Origin: UBA4877 sp002399285
GTDB taxonomy: Bacteria > Bacillota > Thermoanaerobacteria > Thermoanaerobacterales > UBA4877
Assembly: GCA_036771835.1 (NCBI GenBank)
Contig: DAIPGN010000013.1
Location: 13,330-77,329, forward strand
Length of the DNA: 64,000 bases
Direction: 5' to 3'
Shown here: piece by piece, positions 16,174 to 24,312 of the stretch
Layout: the number at the start of each line of letters is the position of its first letter
Position numbering within the stretch: position 1 is the first letter of the stretch
Notes under the pieces: generated by a model
Seen by the model: only the letters and a program-made list of their open reading frames with translations
What the model was told of the DNA's origin: nothing
Database searches by the model: none
Made by a program: the position numbers and the translations under genes

Positions 16174-17079
16174 TCAATCCCTTAAACTGCCGATAAACTC
16201 ATTTATGTCCTCTATATGTCTTTGTTCCATAAAGTTTTGTATGCCCACGATCATCTCCGCCATGACGTCCGGCCTGCTCAAATTCGCCAGGCCGGCCTGC
16301 ACCGCGTTTGCGCCTATCATGAGGTATTCCAGGGCGTCTTTGTAATTTGCAATGCCGCCTGAAGCTATTATGGGTATATCCATAACGTGCCTCACCTCAT
16401 ATACCAGCCGCTGAGTTATGGGCTTTATGGCCGGGCCGGATAGACCGCCCAGCACGTTTCCCAGCACCGGCCTGCCGGTGTCCAGGTCCACGGCCAGGCC
16501 GAGGTATGTATTGGCTATGGTGAGGGCGTCGGCTCCGCCGTCTGCCGCGGCTGCGGCTATCTCCGTGATGTCCGTGACGTTGGGGCTGAGCTTTACTATG
16601 ACCGGCCGCGTGGCCGCATCCTTTACTATCCTCGTCACCCTGCGGGTCTCGCCCGCGTACACGCCGAAGGCCTTTCCTCCCGCTTCTATATTGGGGCAGG
16701 ATATGTTTACCTCGTAGGCCGCTATGCCCTCCGCCTCTTCCAGTATCGCGGCCACCTCGCCGTATTCTTCCGCGGAGGTGCCGGCTATGCTGGCTATTAT
16801 GGGTACTCCAGCCGCTCTCATGGCGGGGAGCTTGTCATCCACGAAATTTCGCACGCCGCCGTTCTGTATGCCGACGGAGTTCATGGCTCCGCAGGATGTT
16901 TCCGCTATCCGCGGGGGCGGGTTGCCCAGTCTGGGTTCCAAGGTGACGCTCTTGGCGACGACCGCGCCCGGAGCTGTTATATCCGTATAGGAAGCGTACT
17001 CGGCCTGGCCGAATGTCCCGGAAGCGTTCATCACGGGATTGCTCAGCTTTATGCCCGCTATCTCTACCTCCATATTCAT
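16174..17079 (-). CDS. pyrD: Dihydroorotate dehydrogenase B, catalytic subunit
   Basis: 301 aa, class 1B. It oxidises dihydroorotate to orotate using FMN. The start MEVEIAGIKLSNPVMNASGTFG is typical; AYEVNISCPNIEAGGKAFG (residues about 120-140) has the catalytic Cys, VIVKLSPNVTDI and IIASGGIANYKDALEYLMIGANAVQAG complete the FMN barrel. Class 1B enzymes work with the PyrK electron-transfer subunit, but no pyrK is adjacent. It lies 113 bp after pyrC on the same strand, separated by a polypurine stretch. Confidence 0.93.
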   Translation of the reverse strand: MNMEVEIAGIKLSNPVMNASGTFGQAEYASYTDITAPGAVVAKSVTLEPRLGNPPPRIAETSCGAMNSVGIQNGGVRNFVDDKLPAMRAAGVPIIASIAGTSAEEYGEVAAILEEAEGIAAYEVNISCPNIEAGGKAFGVYAGETRRVTRIVKDAATRPVIVKLSPNVTDITEIAAAAADGGADALTIANTYLGLAVDLDTGRPVLGNVLGGLSGPAIKPITQRLVYEVRHVMDIPIIASGGIANYKDALEYLMIGANAVQAGLANLSRPDVMAEMIVGIQNFMEQRHIEDINEFIGSLRD

Positions 17080-17149
17080 GTTATGGCCTCCTTTATATTG
17101 CCCGTATTATGTAAGCTAATATGTTATCCTGTTTCACTGTGCTTTTATT

Positions 17150-17226
17150 ATTTCAGAGATGTTTCAGACTCTATTCTCTGCTCTTTATCCTCTATCTATC
17201 ATCTATCCTCTTTCCTCTCTCCTCTG
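17150..17226 (-). repeat. Polypurine tract between pyrC and pyrD
   Basis: The minus strand carries imperfect GAGGA/GATAGA repeats (plus strand CTATCTATCATCTATCC, TTTCCTCTCTCCTC). It spans the 3' end of pyrC and part of the spacer; the last residues of PyrC (EERGKRIDDR) are encoded by it. Confidence 0.6.
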
Positions 17227-18478
17227 TATATACGACCCTGCCACTGCATATGGTCTTTTTGATCTTTCCCGTGAGCTGTGCACCCATATACGGCGAATTA
17301 GCCGATTTGGAGCGGAATCCGCTTACCTGCCATTCTTCCGCGGGGTCGAATATGGTTATGTCCGCCCGGCCTCCCTCCCTGATATATCCCCGGTCTAAGG
17401 AGTATATGCCCGCGGGCCCGGCCGTGAGTTTGTATATGAGCTGGTTCAAGGTGATATGGCCGGGTCGCACCAAGTACGTCATGCACACGGCGAAGGCCGT
17501 CTCCAGCCCTATCATGCCGCTGGGCGCCTGCGCAAAGGGGACGTCCTTCTCCGCAGCGGCATGAGGGGCATGGTCGGTGGCTATGGCGTCTATGGTGCCG
17601 TCTTTAAGTCCGGCGATTATGGCAAGCCTGTCCTGCTCCGCCCGCAGGGGAGGGTTTACCTTGGCGCTGGTCCCGCGCTCATGCACCGCCACCTCGGTAA
17701 GGCTGAGGTGATGGGGCGTGGCCTCCGCCGTTATATGGGCGCCCATCCTCTTGGCCTGCCTTATCATGTCGACTGAGAGCGCCGAGCTTACATGCTGTAT
17801 ATGTATCCTGCAGCCCGTCTCCGCGGCCAGTACCGCATCCCGGGCTATCAATATCTCCTCCGCGGCTGCCGGCGCGCCCTTGAGGCCCAGCCTTGCGGCC
17901 GCCGGCCCGCTGTTTACGCCGGGATCTTCTATTAACCGGCTATCCTCCTCATGGAAGGACAGCACGGCGTCCGATTTAGCAGCCTCTCTCATAGCTTCAA
18001 GGACGGTCTGCGGGTTTGATATACCCTTGCCGTCGTCCGAGAAACCTACCGCGCCTGCCTGTAAAAGAGCATCGAAGTCGGTAAGTTCCCCGCCGCGCAG
18101 GCCTTGGGTTATGCAGGCAGCCTGCAGCACCTCTATGTCTGCGTCTTTGGCTCTGTCCAGTATATATTGGAGCGTATCCGCATTGTCCACCGGAGGGAGG
18201 GTATTTGCCATGCAGATGACCGTGGTATATCCGCCTGCCGCCGCAGCCGCAGCTCCGGTGTATATGTCCTCCTTGTGCGTCTGCCCGGGGTCGCGGAAAT
18301 GGCTGTGTATGTCCACGAATCCCGGGCATACGGCAAGCCCGCCTGCGTCAATGACCTTACAGCCGCAGGAAATGTCTTTACCTATCTTCACGATCTTTTC
18401 TCCGTCTATGAGTATATCGCCGGTCCCGTCGGCGCCGGATAGCGGGTCTATTATGCGGCCGCCCTTTATCAGAAGCAT
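17192..18478 (-). CDS. pyrC: Dihydroorotase
   Basis: 428 aa, class I (long) dihydroorotase. It makes dihydroorotate from carbamoyl aspartate. DIHSHFRDPGQTHKEDI (residues about 57-74) supplies the HxH metal ligands; GYTTVICMANTLPPVDN, the SFHEED His, the HIQHVSS His and the catalytic Asp in ATDHAPH are all present. The C-terminal SGMIGLETA is also diagnostic. The region after about residue 405 is unusually charged (GRVVYTEERGKRIDDR) and encoded by the polypurine tract. No other pyr genes besides pyrD are nearby. Confidence 0.93.
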   Translation of the reverse strand: MLLIKGGRIIDPLSGADGTGDILIDGEKIVKIGKDISCGCKVIDAGGLAVCPGFVDIHSHFRDPGQTHKEDIYTGAAAAAAGGYTTVICMANTLPPVDNADTLQYILDRAKDADIEVLQAACITQGLRGGELTDFDALLQAGAVGFSDDGKGISNPQTVLEAMREAAKSDAVLSFHEEDSRLIEDPGVNSGPAAARLGLKGAPAAAEEILIARDAVLAAETGCRIHIQHVSSALSVDMIRQAKRMGAHITAEATPHHLSLTEVAVHERGTSAKVNPPLRAEQDRLAIIAGLKDGTIDAIATDHAPHAAAEKDVPFAQAPSGMIGLETAFAVCMTYLVRPGHITLNQLIYKLTAGPAGIYSLDRGYIREGGRADITIFDPAEEWQVSGFRSKSANSPYMGAQLTGKIKKTICSGRVVYTEERGKRIDDR

Positions 18479-18549
18479 AGCAATACCTCCCTCAAAGATT
18501 TCATTATCCTCATTACTTAAATATACAATTTTTTGCCGTTCTGCACAAG

Positions 18550-18578
18550 TTGAACTTGATGATCTTACATGAGATAAT
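18550..18578 (+). promoter_or_regulatory. Promoter for the cyclase-family gene
   Basis: TTGAAC (18550-18555), 17-bp spacer, GATAAT (18573-18578), 18 bp before the chosen ATG. It lies in the divergent interval with pyrC. Confidence 0.55.
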
Positions 18579-18596
18579 GGCAGTGGGGGGATGGAT

Positions 18597-19214
18597 ATGA
18601 GAATATATGATATCTCGATGCCGATCTGCCATGATATGACGGTCTATAAAGACAGGGAAGAGAATAGGCCGGTTTGCGAGATGACCAGGGATTACCCGGA
18701 AGGAGCTCGGGAGTCTAAGATATGCATGGGCATGCATACGGGCACCCATGTGGACGCGCCCAAGCACATGATCGAGGGCGGCGACGGCATAGACGCTCTG
18801 GACCTGCGCCAGGTGGTGACGGAATGCAGGGTGCTGGACCTGACCTACTTCACGGGCGGGATAACGCAGCAGGGCCTGGCCGACAAGGACATACAGCTTG
18901 GCGAATTCATACTTCTCAAGACTAAAAATTCCTTTGAAGATGCCTTCGATCCCGAGTTCGTATATCTCGGAGAATCGGGAGCGCGGTTTTTGGCGGATAA
19001 GAGAATAAAGGGCGTCGGCATAGACGCTCTAGGTATAGAAAGGGCCCAGCCCGGCCACCAAACGCATATAACCCTTTTTAAAAGCGGCATAACCATAATC
19101 GAAGGACTGCGGCTCAAGAATATACCCGAGGGCAGATATTTTCTTTCCGCGGCGCCGCTGTCTGTAGTGGACGCAGACGGAGCGCCCGCAAGGGCCGTCC
19201 TCATAGATGCATGA
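18597..19214 (+). CDS. Cyclase family protein (kynurenine formamidase-like metal hydrolase)
   Basis: About 205 aa. HTGTHVDAPKHM (residues about 49-60) is the metal-binding signature of the cyclase/KynB family, and GIDALGIERAQPGHQTH with the late His and EGLRLKNIPEGRYFLSAAPL are also family-typical. Members hydrolyse N-formyl amides or related lactam/amide bonds; the substrate is unknown and no tryptophan-degradation genes are near. ATG 18597 is chosen over 18591 because the SD GGGGGGA is 6 nt from the former and abuts the latter. Confidence 0.82.
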   Translation: MRIYDISMPICHDMTVYKDREENRPVCEMTRDYPEGARESKICMGMHTGTHVDAPKHMIEGGDGIDALDLRQVVTECRVLDLTYFTGGITQQGLADKDIQLGEFILLKTKNSFEDAFDPEFVYLGESGARFLADKRIKGVGIDALGIERAQPGHQTHITLFKSGITIIEGLRLKNIPEGRYFLSAAPLSVVDADGAPARAVLIDA

Positions 19215-19229
19215 TATTTATTGCGGGAG

Positions 19230-19263
19230 AAAACAGGGGTGAGCCGAATTTCGCTCACCCCTG
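19230..19263 (-). terminator. Terminator of the nitroreductase gene
   Basis: CAGGGGTGAGC (19234-19244) pairs with GCTCACCCCTG (19253-19263). On the minus strand TTTTCTCC follows, so it mainly serves the minus-strand gene; the plus strand has no T-run. Confidence 0.7.
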
Positions 19264-19277
19264 ACATATGCGCTTGT

Positions 19278-19838
19278 TTATTTTAGAATGGTCACCGTTC
19301 CCTGTTTTCTCTCGGCGGCCGCGGGCGTTTCGCCTGCCTTATATCCGAATCCCGCGGCGGCGCATACGTTAAAGTCCTTGGGTATCTGCAGCTCGTCCTT
19401 CAATTGCTTTCCGCCCTCGCTCAGCAGCAGATTGAATATGGCGTGTATCCAGCATGCGCCTATATTCAAGGACTCCGCAGCCAAAAACATATTTTCCATG
19501 GCGAGCGCGCAGTCTATCTGAGGAGCGATGGTCTTCGTATCTCCCGATATTATGATAACTGTCGGAGCGTTATAAAAGATACTGAAGTCTGGCGACGCAG
19601 CCATTTTGGCCATTTGCGGGTTGGGCGATTTGGCTATGGCATCCTTGCAGGCCCGGTTCAATTTGTTCAGCATATCCTTGTTCTGAACGACGGTAAAGTG
19701 CCAGGGCTGCTCATTGGCAGCGCTGGGGGCATATTTTCCCGCTTCTATCAATTGATTCAGGTCGCCCTCGCTTATCTGCTGCCGTTTATAACTTCTGGTG
19801 CTCCTTCTCTTGAGTATGGTATTGATGGTCTCGTTCAT
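19278..19838 (-). CDS. Nitroreductase family protein
   Basis: 186 aa, FMN-dependent. The N-terminal LKRRSTRSYKRQQISEGDLNQLIEAGKYAPSAANEQPWHF is the classic nitroreductase FMN site, and SLNIGACWIHAIFNLL and AAAGFGYKAGETP complete it. Enzymes of this family reduce nitro compounds, quinones or flavins with NAD(P)H in the cytosol; physiological substrate unknown. SD GAAAGGAGATA before the ATG, and an extended -10 (TGATATAAT) upstream on the minus strand. Confidence 0.88.
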   Translation of the reverse strand: MNETINTILKRRSTRSYKRQQISEGDLNQLIEAGKYAPSAANEQPWHFTVVQNKDMLNKLNRACKDAIAKSPNPQMAKMAASPDFSIFYNAPTVIIISGDTKTIAPQIDCALAMENMFLAAESLNIGACWIHAIFNLLLSEGGKQLKDELQIPKDFNVCAAAGFGYKAGETPAAAERKQGTVTILK

Positions 19839-20079
19839 AAAAAATATCTCCTTTCTATCGCTGGTATAAATTTCTCTTTCTAATGATATTATATCAAACT
19901 CAACAAATTTTACTTTATCCCGACGGTTTTTTTATTAAGAATTTGTTATTTAATACCAATCACAAGTATCTGGATTTATTTCAGGTATCATTATATAATA
20001 GTCTAAAGAAAAACAAGAATAAAAACCAAGAAAATATCAATAGTATGATATGAAAAAAATAATTGAAAGGAGAAATGAC

Positions 20080-20514
20080 ATGGACGAATTGGAAAAGGTA
20101 GATTTGATAAAGGACAGGACGGGAGTCAGCTATAAGGAGGCTAAGGAAGCCCTTGACGCCAATGACGGAGACGTGGTGAAGGCCCTCGTATACCTGGAGG
20201 ACAATAAAAAATCATGGACGGAGAGCATGAACGTCGCGGGATCGGACCTCATAGACAAGGTGAAGGAGATCGTCAAAATGGGGAACGTGACCAAGATAAG
20301 GATAAAAAAGGATGATAAGGTGATAATGGACATACCGGTAACGGCGGGCGCCATATCGACCGTACTGCTGCCGCAGCTCACCTTAGTGGGCGCAGCCGTG
20401 GCGCTGGTCGCCAACTGCACCATAGAGATAGAGAGACCTAACAGCGGCACCGTCACGCTTATAGAGGAAAAGGAAGACAAGCATGATAAGCATGATGATA
20501 ACCCCGGGGAGTAA
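20080..20514 (+). CDS. DUF4342 domain protein with N-terminal UBA-like helix bundle
   Basis: 144 aa starting at ATG 20080 (MDELEKVDLIKDRTG) after GAAAGGAGAAA; the longer frame from 20050 has no ribosome site. Residues 5-40 (LIKDRTGVSYKEAKEALDANDGDVVKALVYLED) read as a UBA/TS-N-like three-helix unit. Residues 50-125 match DUF4342: LIDKVKEIVKMGNVTKIRIKKDDKVIMDIPV, then a hydrophobic hairpin GAISTVLLPQLTLVGAAVALVANCTIEIE that could touch the membrane. The tail is acidic and His-rich. Function unknown. Confidence 0.75.
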   Translation: MDELEKVDLIKDRTGVSYKEAKEALDANDGDVVKALVYLEDNKKSWTESMNVAGSDLIDKVKEIVKMGNVTKIRIKKDDKVIMDIPVTAGAISTVLLPQLTLVGAAVALVANCTIEIERPNSGTVTLIEEKEDKHDKHDDNPGE

Positions 20515-20532
20515 TTTCTTCCCCGGGTTTTT
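20503..20532. terminator. Intrinsic terminator after the DUF4342 gene
   Basis: CCCGGGGA pairs with TCCCCGGG around GTAATTTC and is followed by TTTTT (20528-20532). It includes the last codons of the gene and sits in front of the convergent regulator gene. Confidence 0.85.
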
Positions 20533-22453
20533 ATATCAGTTTGTTCACATATTCATCGCTTGTCAGTATTGAGATAAAGTCGGTGTAAGAAGTGGATTTA
20601 CAAAGTTTATTTATTATATTGGGGTCATTCAAGGCTTCCAACAGATAACTGTATATTTTTTTGAATGAATCCCGCTGATTCTCATTGATGCCTATCAGTA
20701 TGACTATCTGAACGTCGTACATACTCCAGTGCATGGGAACGCCGTTGATGATCACATACGTGCAGTTTCTTACCGTGGAGGCCTTTATGGAGTGTGGGAT
20801 AGCCACATTGTTATCAAAGGATGTGGGCGACATCTGTTCACGCTCCATTACCGAATCGATAAACGAGGAATCCGCCAGACGGAAGTCGACGAATCTTTTC
20901 GCCATATAGCGGATCATTTCTTCCGGACTATTAAAATAATGGTTTCTTTCGAACAGCCTTTCATCAAAAAATGATTCAAAGTGCTTCTTTAATATTTGCT
21001 TTTTTCTGGAGGCTTTTATTTCATCTATCTTTTTCCGGATCAATGTAATATCCGAGTCCGAGATTAAGGGCGATATATTGACCGAATTTATATTGCTGCT
21101 GCGAATACCGATCGGAGAGGCATTTATTATTAAGTCGTAATCTTCAATCGGGACCTGCTCAAATACATTATAGACGTTCAAGACCTCCATGTCGGAGGAA
21201 AATTCATGATTCAGATTAAATTTGACCGTATTTTCATAATTGTAATAGTTGGGGAATACCAATGCGGCCTTTATGATCTGGGAAAGCTGTTGTTTTCTGT
21301 TTATAACGGCGCCCACGTGAATGATTATAAAGGATAATTCGTCCGAGTTTATTCTGCAGTCAAATTTGTCCTTGATCTCCTCGCCGATGAATACTCCTAT
21401 CTCATAGATCAAGGGATTGCAGTGCATCGCGTATTCGCTCAGGATATCGTTGTTGGAATAATTATTGCGTGTTCTAAAGATCAGGTTTTTTAAGTGCAGT
21501 GAAAACAATAGTATAAAATCGTTGTCTGTCAAATCTATAAAGTAATAGTAATTGATCTTTTTTATTATCTCATAGGTAAAATCAAGATATTTCCTCTCTA
21601 TAAAATCATCGGCATTTTCCAAAGTCAATGCGGAAACATCGATAGCGCTTGTCTTGGAAACCAACAGGAATGTCAATTGGTTCCTTTCATTATCGTTGAA
21701 GAAAATATTGTATTCTCTGCTGAGCTTATCCACTATTTCAAGACAGCAGTTTGTCTCTGCTTCATATCCTGTAAAATCGTTAAAAGAGCTTGAACTGATA
21801 ACAAGATCCTTTTTTAAACGGTATATGGTAATGATGACATGAATCAAAATATTGACTAAGTAATAATCATTCGTATAGATCTTATGTTTTGCAAGGGTAT
21901 CGGTTATTATCGACTTGATTTTGCGCATGTCGATATTTACCTCGGCACATAGCTGATCGAGATAATCCTCAAGAGGTATTTTGCTGGAATTATAAATGAT
22001 GTCCTTGATCAATTTCCTCTTGTCATTTTCCGCTCCGGTCAATGTTAAAAATCCTTTGGATCTGCGGATCGTCAGATTATACTTTTCTATTGTTTCTTTG
22101 ACTTTTAATATATCTTTCTCTATGGTCGAATAACTTACATACATTTCATCGGCTAAATCATAGGTATTTACCATGTCGGTCGAGGCCATGATCCTGTTGA
22201 TGATAAAGATTATCCTATCGTCCTGATAAGAGAAATCATAGGCGGCATTTAATTCTTTTCCCATGGGAACGCCCCCGGTCACGAGGGAATAGCCGTCTTG
22301 TGAAGCAACTATAAGGCGCCCTTCGGAGTTGATTTTCTTGATATAGTTTCTTATTGTTCTGTCGGTAACATTGAGTTTTTCGGCAAGTGTCTTCCCCGGG
22401 ACCGGATTTTGCGACGCTTTTAAAATATCTATAATTTCTTCATATGATTTCAT
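20531..22453 (-). CDS. PRD-containing transcriptional activator with PTS EIIB- and EIIA-like domains (MtlR/LicR type)
   Basis: 640 aa. Order of domains: HTH (residues 1-60, ILKASQNPVPGKTLAEKLNVTDRTIRNYIKK), a second HTH/Mga-like region (95-160, DEMYVSYSTIEKDILKVKETIEKYNL), two PTS-regulation domains (about 180-400, conserved His in LVNILIHVIIT and LLFSLHLKNL, then IIIHVGAVINR), a degenerate EIIB-like domain (about 405-490) and a fructose-type EIIA (about 500-635) whose phosphorylated His is in NNVAIPHSIKAS. Such activators are switched by PTS phosphorylation and turn on sugar operons. It is divergent from the beta-glucoside PTS operon, its likely target. Confidence 0.9.
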   Translation of the reverse strand: MKSYEEIIDILKASQNPVPGKTLAEKLNVTDRTIRNYIKKINSEGRLIVASQDGYSLVTGGVPMGKELNAAYDFSYQDDRIIFIINRIMASTDMVNTYDLADEMYVSYSTIEKDILKVKETIEKYNLTIRRSKGFLTLTGAENDKRKLIKDIIYNSSKIPLEDYLDQLCAEVNIDMRKIKSIITDTLAKHKIYTNDYYLVNILIHVIITIYRLKKDLVISSSSFNDFTGYEAETNCCLEIVDKLSREYNIFFNDNERNQLTFLLVSKTSAIDVSALTLENADDFIERKYLDFTYEIIKKINYYYFIDLTDNDFILLFSLHLKNLIFRTRNNYSNNDILSEYAMHCNPLIYEIGVFIGEEIKDKFDCRINSDELSFIIIHVGAVINRKQQLSQIIKAALVFPNYYNYENTVKFNLNHEFSSDMEVLNVYNVFEQVPIEDYDLIINASPIGIRSSNINSVNISPLISDSDITLIRKKIDEIKASRKKQILKKHFESFFDERLFERNHYFNSPEEMIRYMAKRFVDFRLADSSFIDSVMEREQMSPTSFDNNVAIPHSIKASTVRNCTYVIINGVPMHWSMYDVQIVILIGINENQRDSFKKIYSYLLEALNDPNIINKLCKSTSYTDFISILTSDEYVNKLI

Positions 22454-22701
22454 TTGTTGTACACCCGCCCCTACATGATCTAGGTTTATAGTAACCTATA
22501 TAGTGTTAACTATAATTATAGAATAATAAAAAAACTTGTCAATATACGGGGCTGTTTGACAATAATAAGTAGGACTTGATTTAACTGTCCCGACATTGTT
22601 TTTTGACGGACTATTATTTATTTTTCCTAGGCATAGGAAAATGTATGTTGGAAAACTAAAAATGCAGATGAGATAATCTTGTTAAAAGGGAGGTGGGCTA
22701 T
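22454..22701. promoter_or_regulatory. Divergent control region of the beta-glucoside PTS locus with inverted repeats
   Basis: Three candidate operators are visible: TATAGT...ACTATA (22488-22516 region), TTGTCAA / TTGACAA arms (22537-22562 region), and the perfect TTTTCCTA-GGCA-TAGGAAAA (22622-22641). The AT-rich stretch between is suitable for promoters, but no clear -35/-10 pair could be fixed. MtlR/LicR-type proteins act on such inverted repeats upstream of PTS operons. Confidence 0.5.
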
Positions 22702-23025
22702 ATGAATATATTGTTGATCTGTGGAAATGGAGTTTCCAGCGGTATGATCGCTCAGAGGATCGCAAAGGCGGGGATCAAGAGGGGGTACCCGGATACAAAG
22801 GCAGAAGCCTATAGTTATTCGCAGTTGGAGGAGGTGGCAGATTCGTTTGATGTGGTTTTGGCGGCGCCGCAGTTAAAGTTTTTTGAGGCGTCGATCAAAG
22901 AAACCTGTGAAAGGCATAACAGGCCTTATGGAATAATCGATAATATGACGTATTCAATGCTGGACGGCGATAAGGGATTTGATATGGTGCTGAAACTATT
23001 AAATGAGAAGGAAAAGGAGGATTAG
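22702..23025 (+). CDS. PTS lactose/cellobiose-type EIIB
   Basis: 107 aa. MNILLICGNGVSSGMIAQRIAKAG is the EIIB-cellobiose P-loop; the Cys in LLICGNG is phosphorylated by EIIA and passes the phosphate to the sugar. ATG 22702 is chosen because GGGAGGTGG sits just upstream; the frame also offers GTG 22693. It is the first gene of the operon EIIB-EIIC-glucosidase-EIIA-HPr, which together imports and cleaves a beta-glucoside such as cellobiose. Confidence 0.92.
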   Translation: MNILLICGNGVSSGMIAQRIAKAGIKRGYPDTKAEAYSYSQLEEVADSFDVVLAAPQLKFFEASIKETCERHNRPYGIIDNMTYSMLDGDKGFDMVLKLLNEKEKED

Positions 23026-23026
23026 C

Positions 23027-24274
23027 ATGAATTTCAACGAAAGATTAGAGAACTGGCTGAACAACTCTTTGAGTCCAAGGGTTGCCAAATTTACTCAGAA
23101 CCATTATGTTATGGCTGTGCAAAGCGCTTTCCAAGTGGTGCTGCCTATGATCTTGGTGGGCAGTATCGCAAATCTGATAGGTACGCTGAGGAATTTTATT
23201 CCCAACCTGCCTGATATTTCGCTCATTAATCAGTATAGCTTCGGACTGATCGGGCTTTTTATGGCGTTTATAATACCCTACAATATCATGGAGTTAAAGG
23301 GTCAAAATAAGGCAAAGATCATCGCGGGGTTTACCGGAATATCGATCATGCTGGCATTGGCTCATCCGAGCTTTGCCGACGGCAACATATCTTTTAACGT
23401 ATCATATCTGGGCGCGGGAGGAATGACGGTCGGATTGATCCTGGGTCTTTTGTTGGGCTGGATATTCTCGGCTTACTTTAAGCATGGATTATTTCCCAAG
23501 GATACAAGTCTTCCGCCGATCGTCGTGGTATGGTTTGAATCCATCGTTCCGATCTTTATTATGATATTGATAGCGATTCTCATAGCTAATTCCGGCATAG
23601 ATCTATTCGGCATAATCGAAAAGGGAATGAGCCCTATACAAAATGTCGGCAACTCTTATCTGGGCTTTGTGCTGCTATATTTCCTGATGTGCCTGTTCTA
23701 TGCATTGGGTCTGAGCGCATGGACCGTATACCCGATCTTCTTAGCATTGGCGATACCTAATATTGCGGCCAATGTCCAGCTGGCGGCCCAGGGTTTGAAG
23801 CCGATCTACATTACCACGGTCGAGGTCGTATTTGCCGGCTGGTGTACCTTCGGAGGAGCTGGCTGCACTTTGCCTTTGAACATTCAGATGATGCGGTCAA
23901 AATCGAAGAGGATAAGCAGTATAGGCAGGGTAAGTATATTCCCATCCATATTCAATATCAATGAACCCGTGATGTATGGTCTGCCGGTGGTCTGGAATCC
24001 TCTCATGATGATACCGTACCTGGTAGTATCCTGGGTGGTGCCCACTTTGACATACATCGTCCTGAAGAGCGGATTGGTGGCAATACCGGCCAGGCCCTTT
24101 GCAATGAACTATTTACCGCAGCCTATTTCCACATTCCTGACCAACTATGATATCAGAGGGGTAATCTTCTGGGTTGTCCTGTTCATAATCGCCTATGCGA
24201 TATATCTGCCCTTCTTCAGAGTTTATGAGGCCAGGGAAATTGAAAAGGAGAAGGAAGCAGACGCAGCCGAGTAG
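23027..24274 (+). CDS. PTS lactose/cellobiose-type EIIC permease
   Basis: 415 aa with about ten membrane helices. The start MNFNERLENWLNNSLSPRVAKFTQNHYVMAVQSAF and VSIFPSIFNINEPVMYGLPVVWNPLMMIPY (the EIIC-cellobiose NEP motif, residues about 300-330) are typical. It moves the disaccharide across the membrane while EIIB phosphorylates it. ATG 23027 follows SD AAGGAGG and overlaps nothing; it begins right after the EIIB stop, implying coupling. Confidence 0.92.
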   Translation: MNFNERLENWLNNSLSPRVAKFTQNHYVMAVQSAFQVVLPMILVGSIANLIGTLRNFIPNLPDISLINQYSFGLIGLFMAFIIPYNIMELKGQNKAKIIAGFTGISIMLALAHPSFADGNISFNVSYLGAGGMTVGLILGLLLGWIFSAYFKHGLFPKDTSLPPIVVVWFESIVPIFIMILIAILIANSGIDLFGIIEKGMSPIQNVGNSYLGFVLLYFLMCLFYALGLSAWTVYPIFLALAIPNIAANVQLAAQGLKPIYITTVEVVFAGWCTFGGAGCTLPLNIQMMRSKSKRISSIGRVSIFPSIFNINEPVMYGLPVVWNPLMMIPYLVVSWVVPTLTYIVLKSGLVAIPARPFAMNYLPQPISTFLTNYDIRGVIFWVVLFIIAYAIYLPFFRVYEAREIEKEKEADAAE

Positions 24275-24312
24275 ATATAATGCAAACTAAAAATCAAATG
24301 GAGGTATACGCA

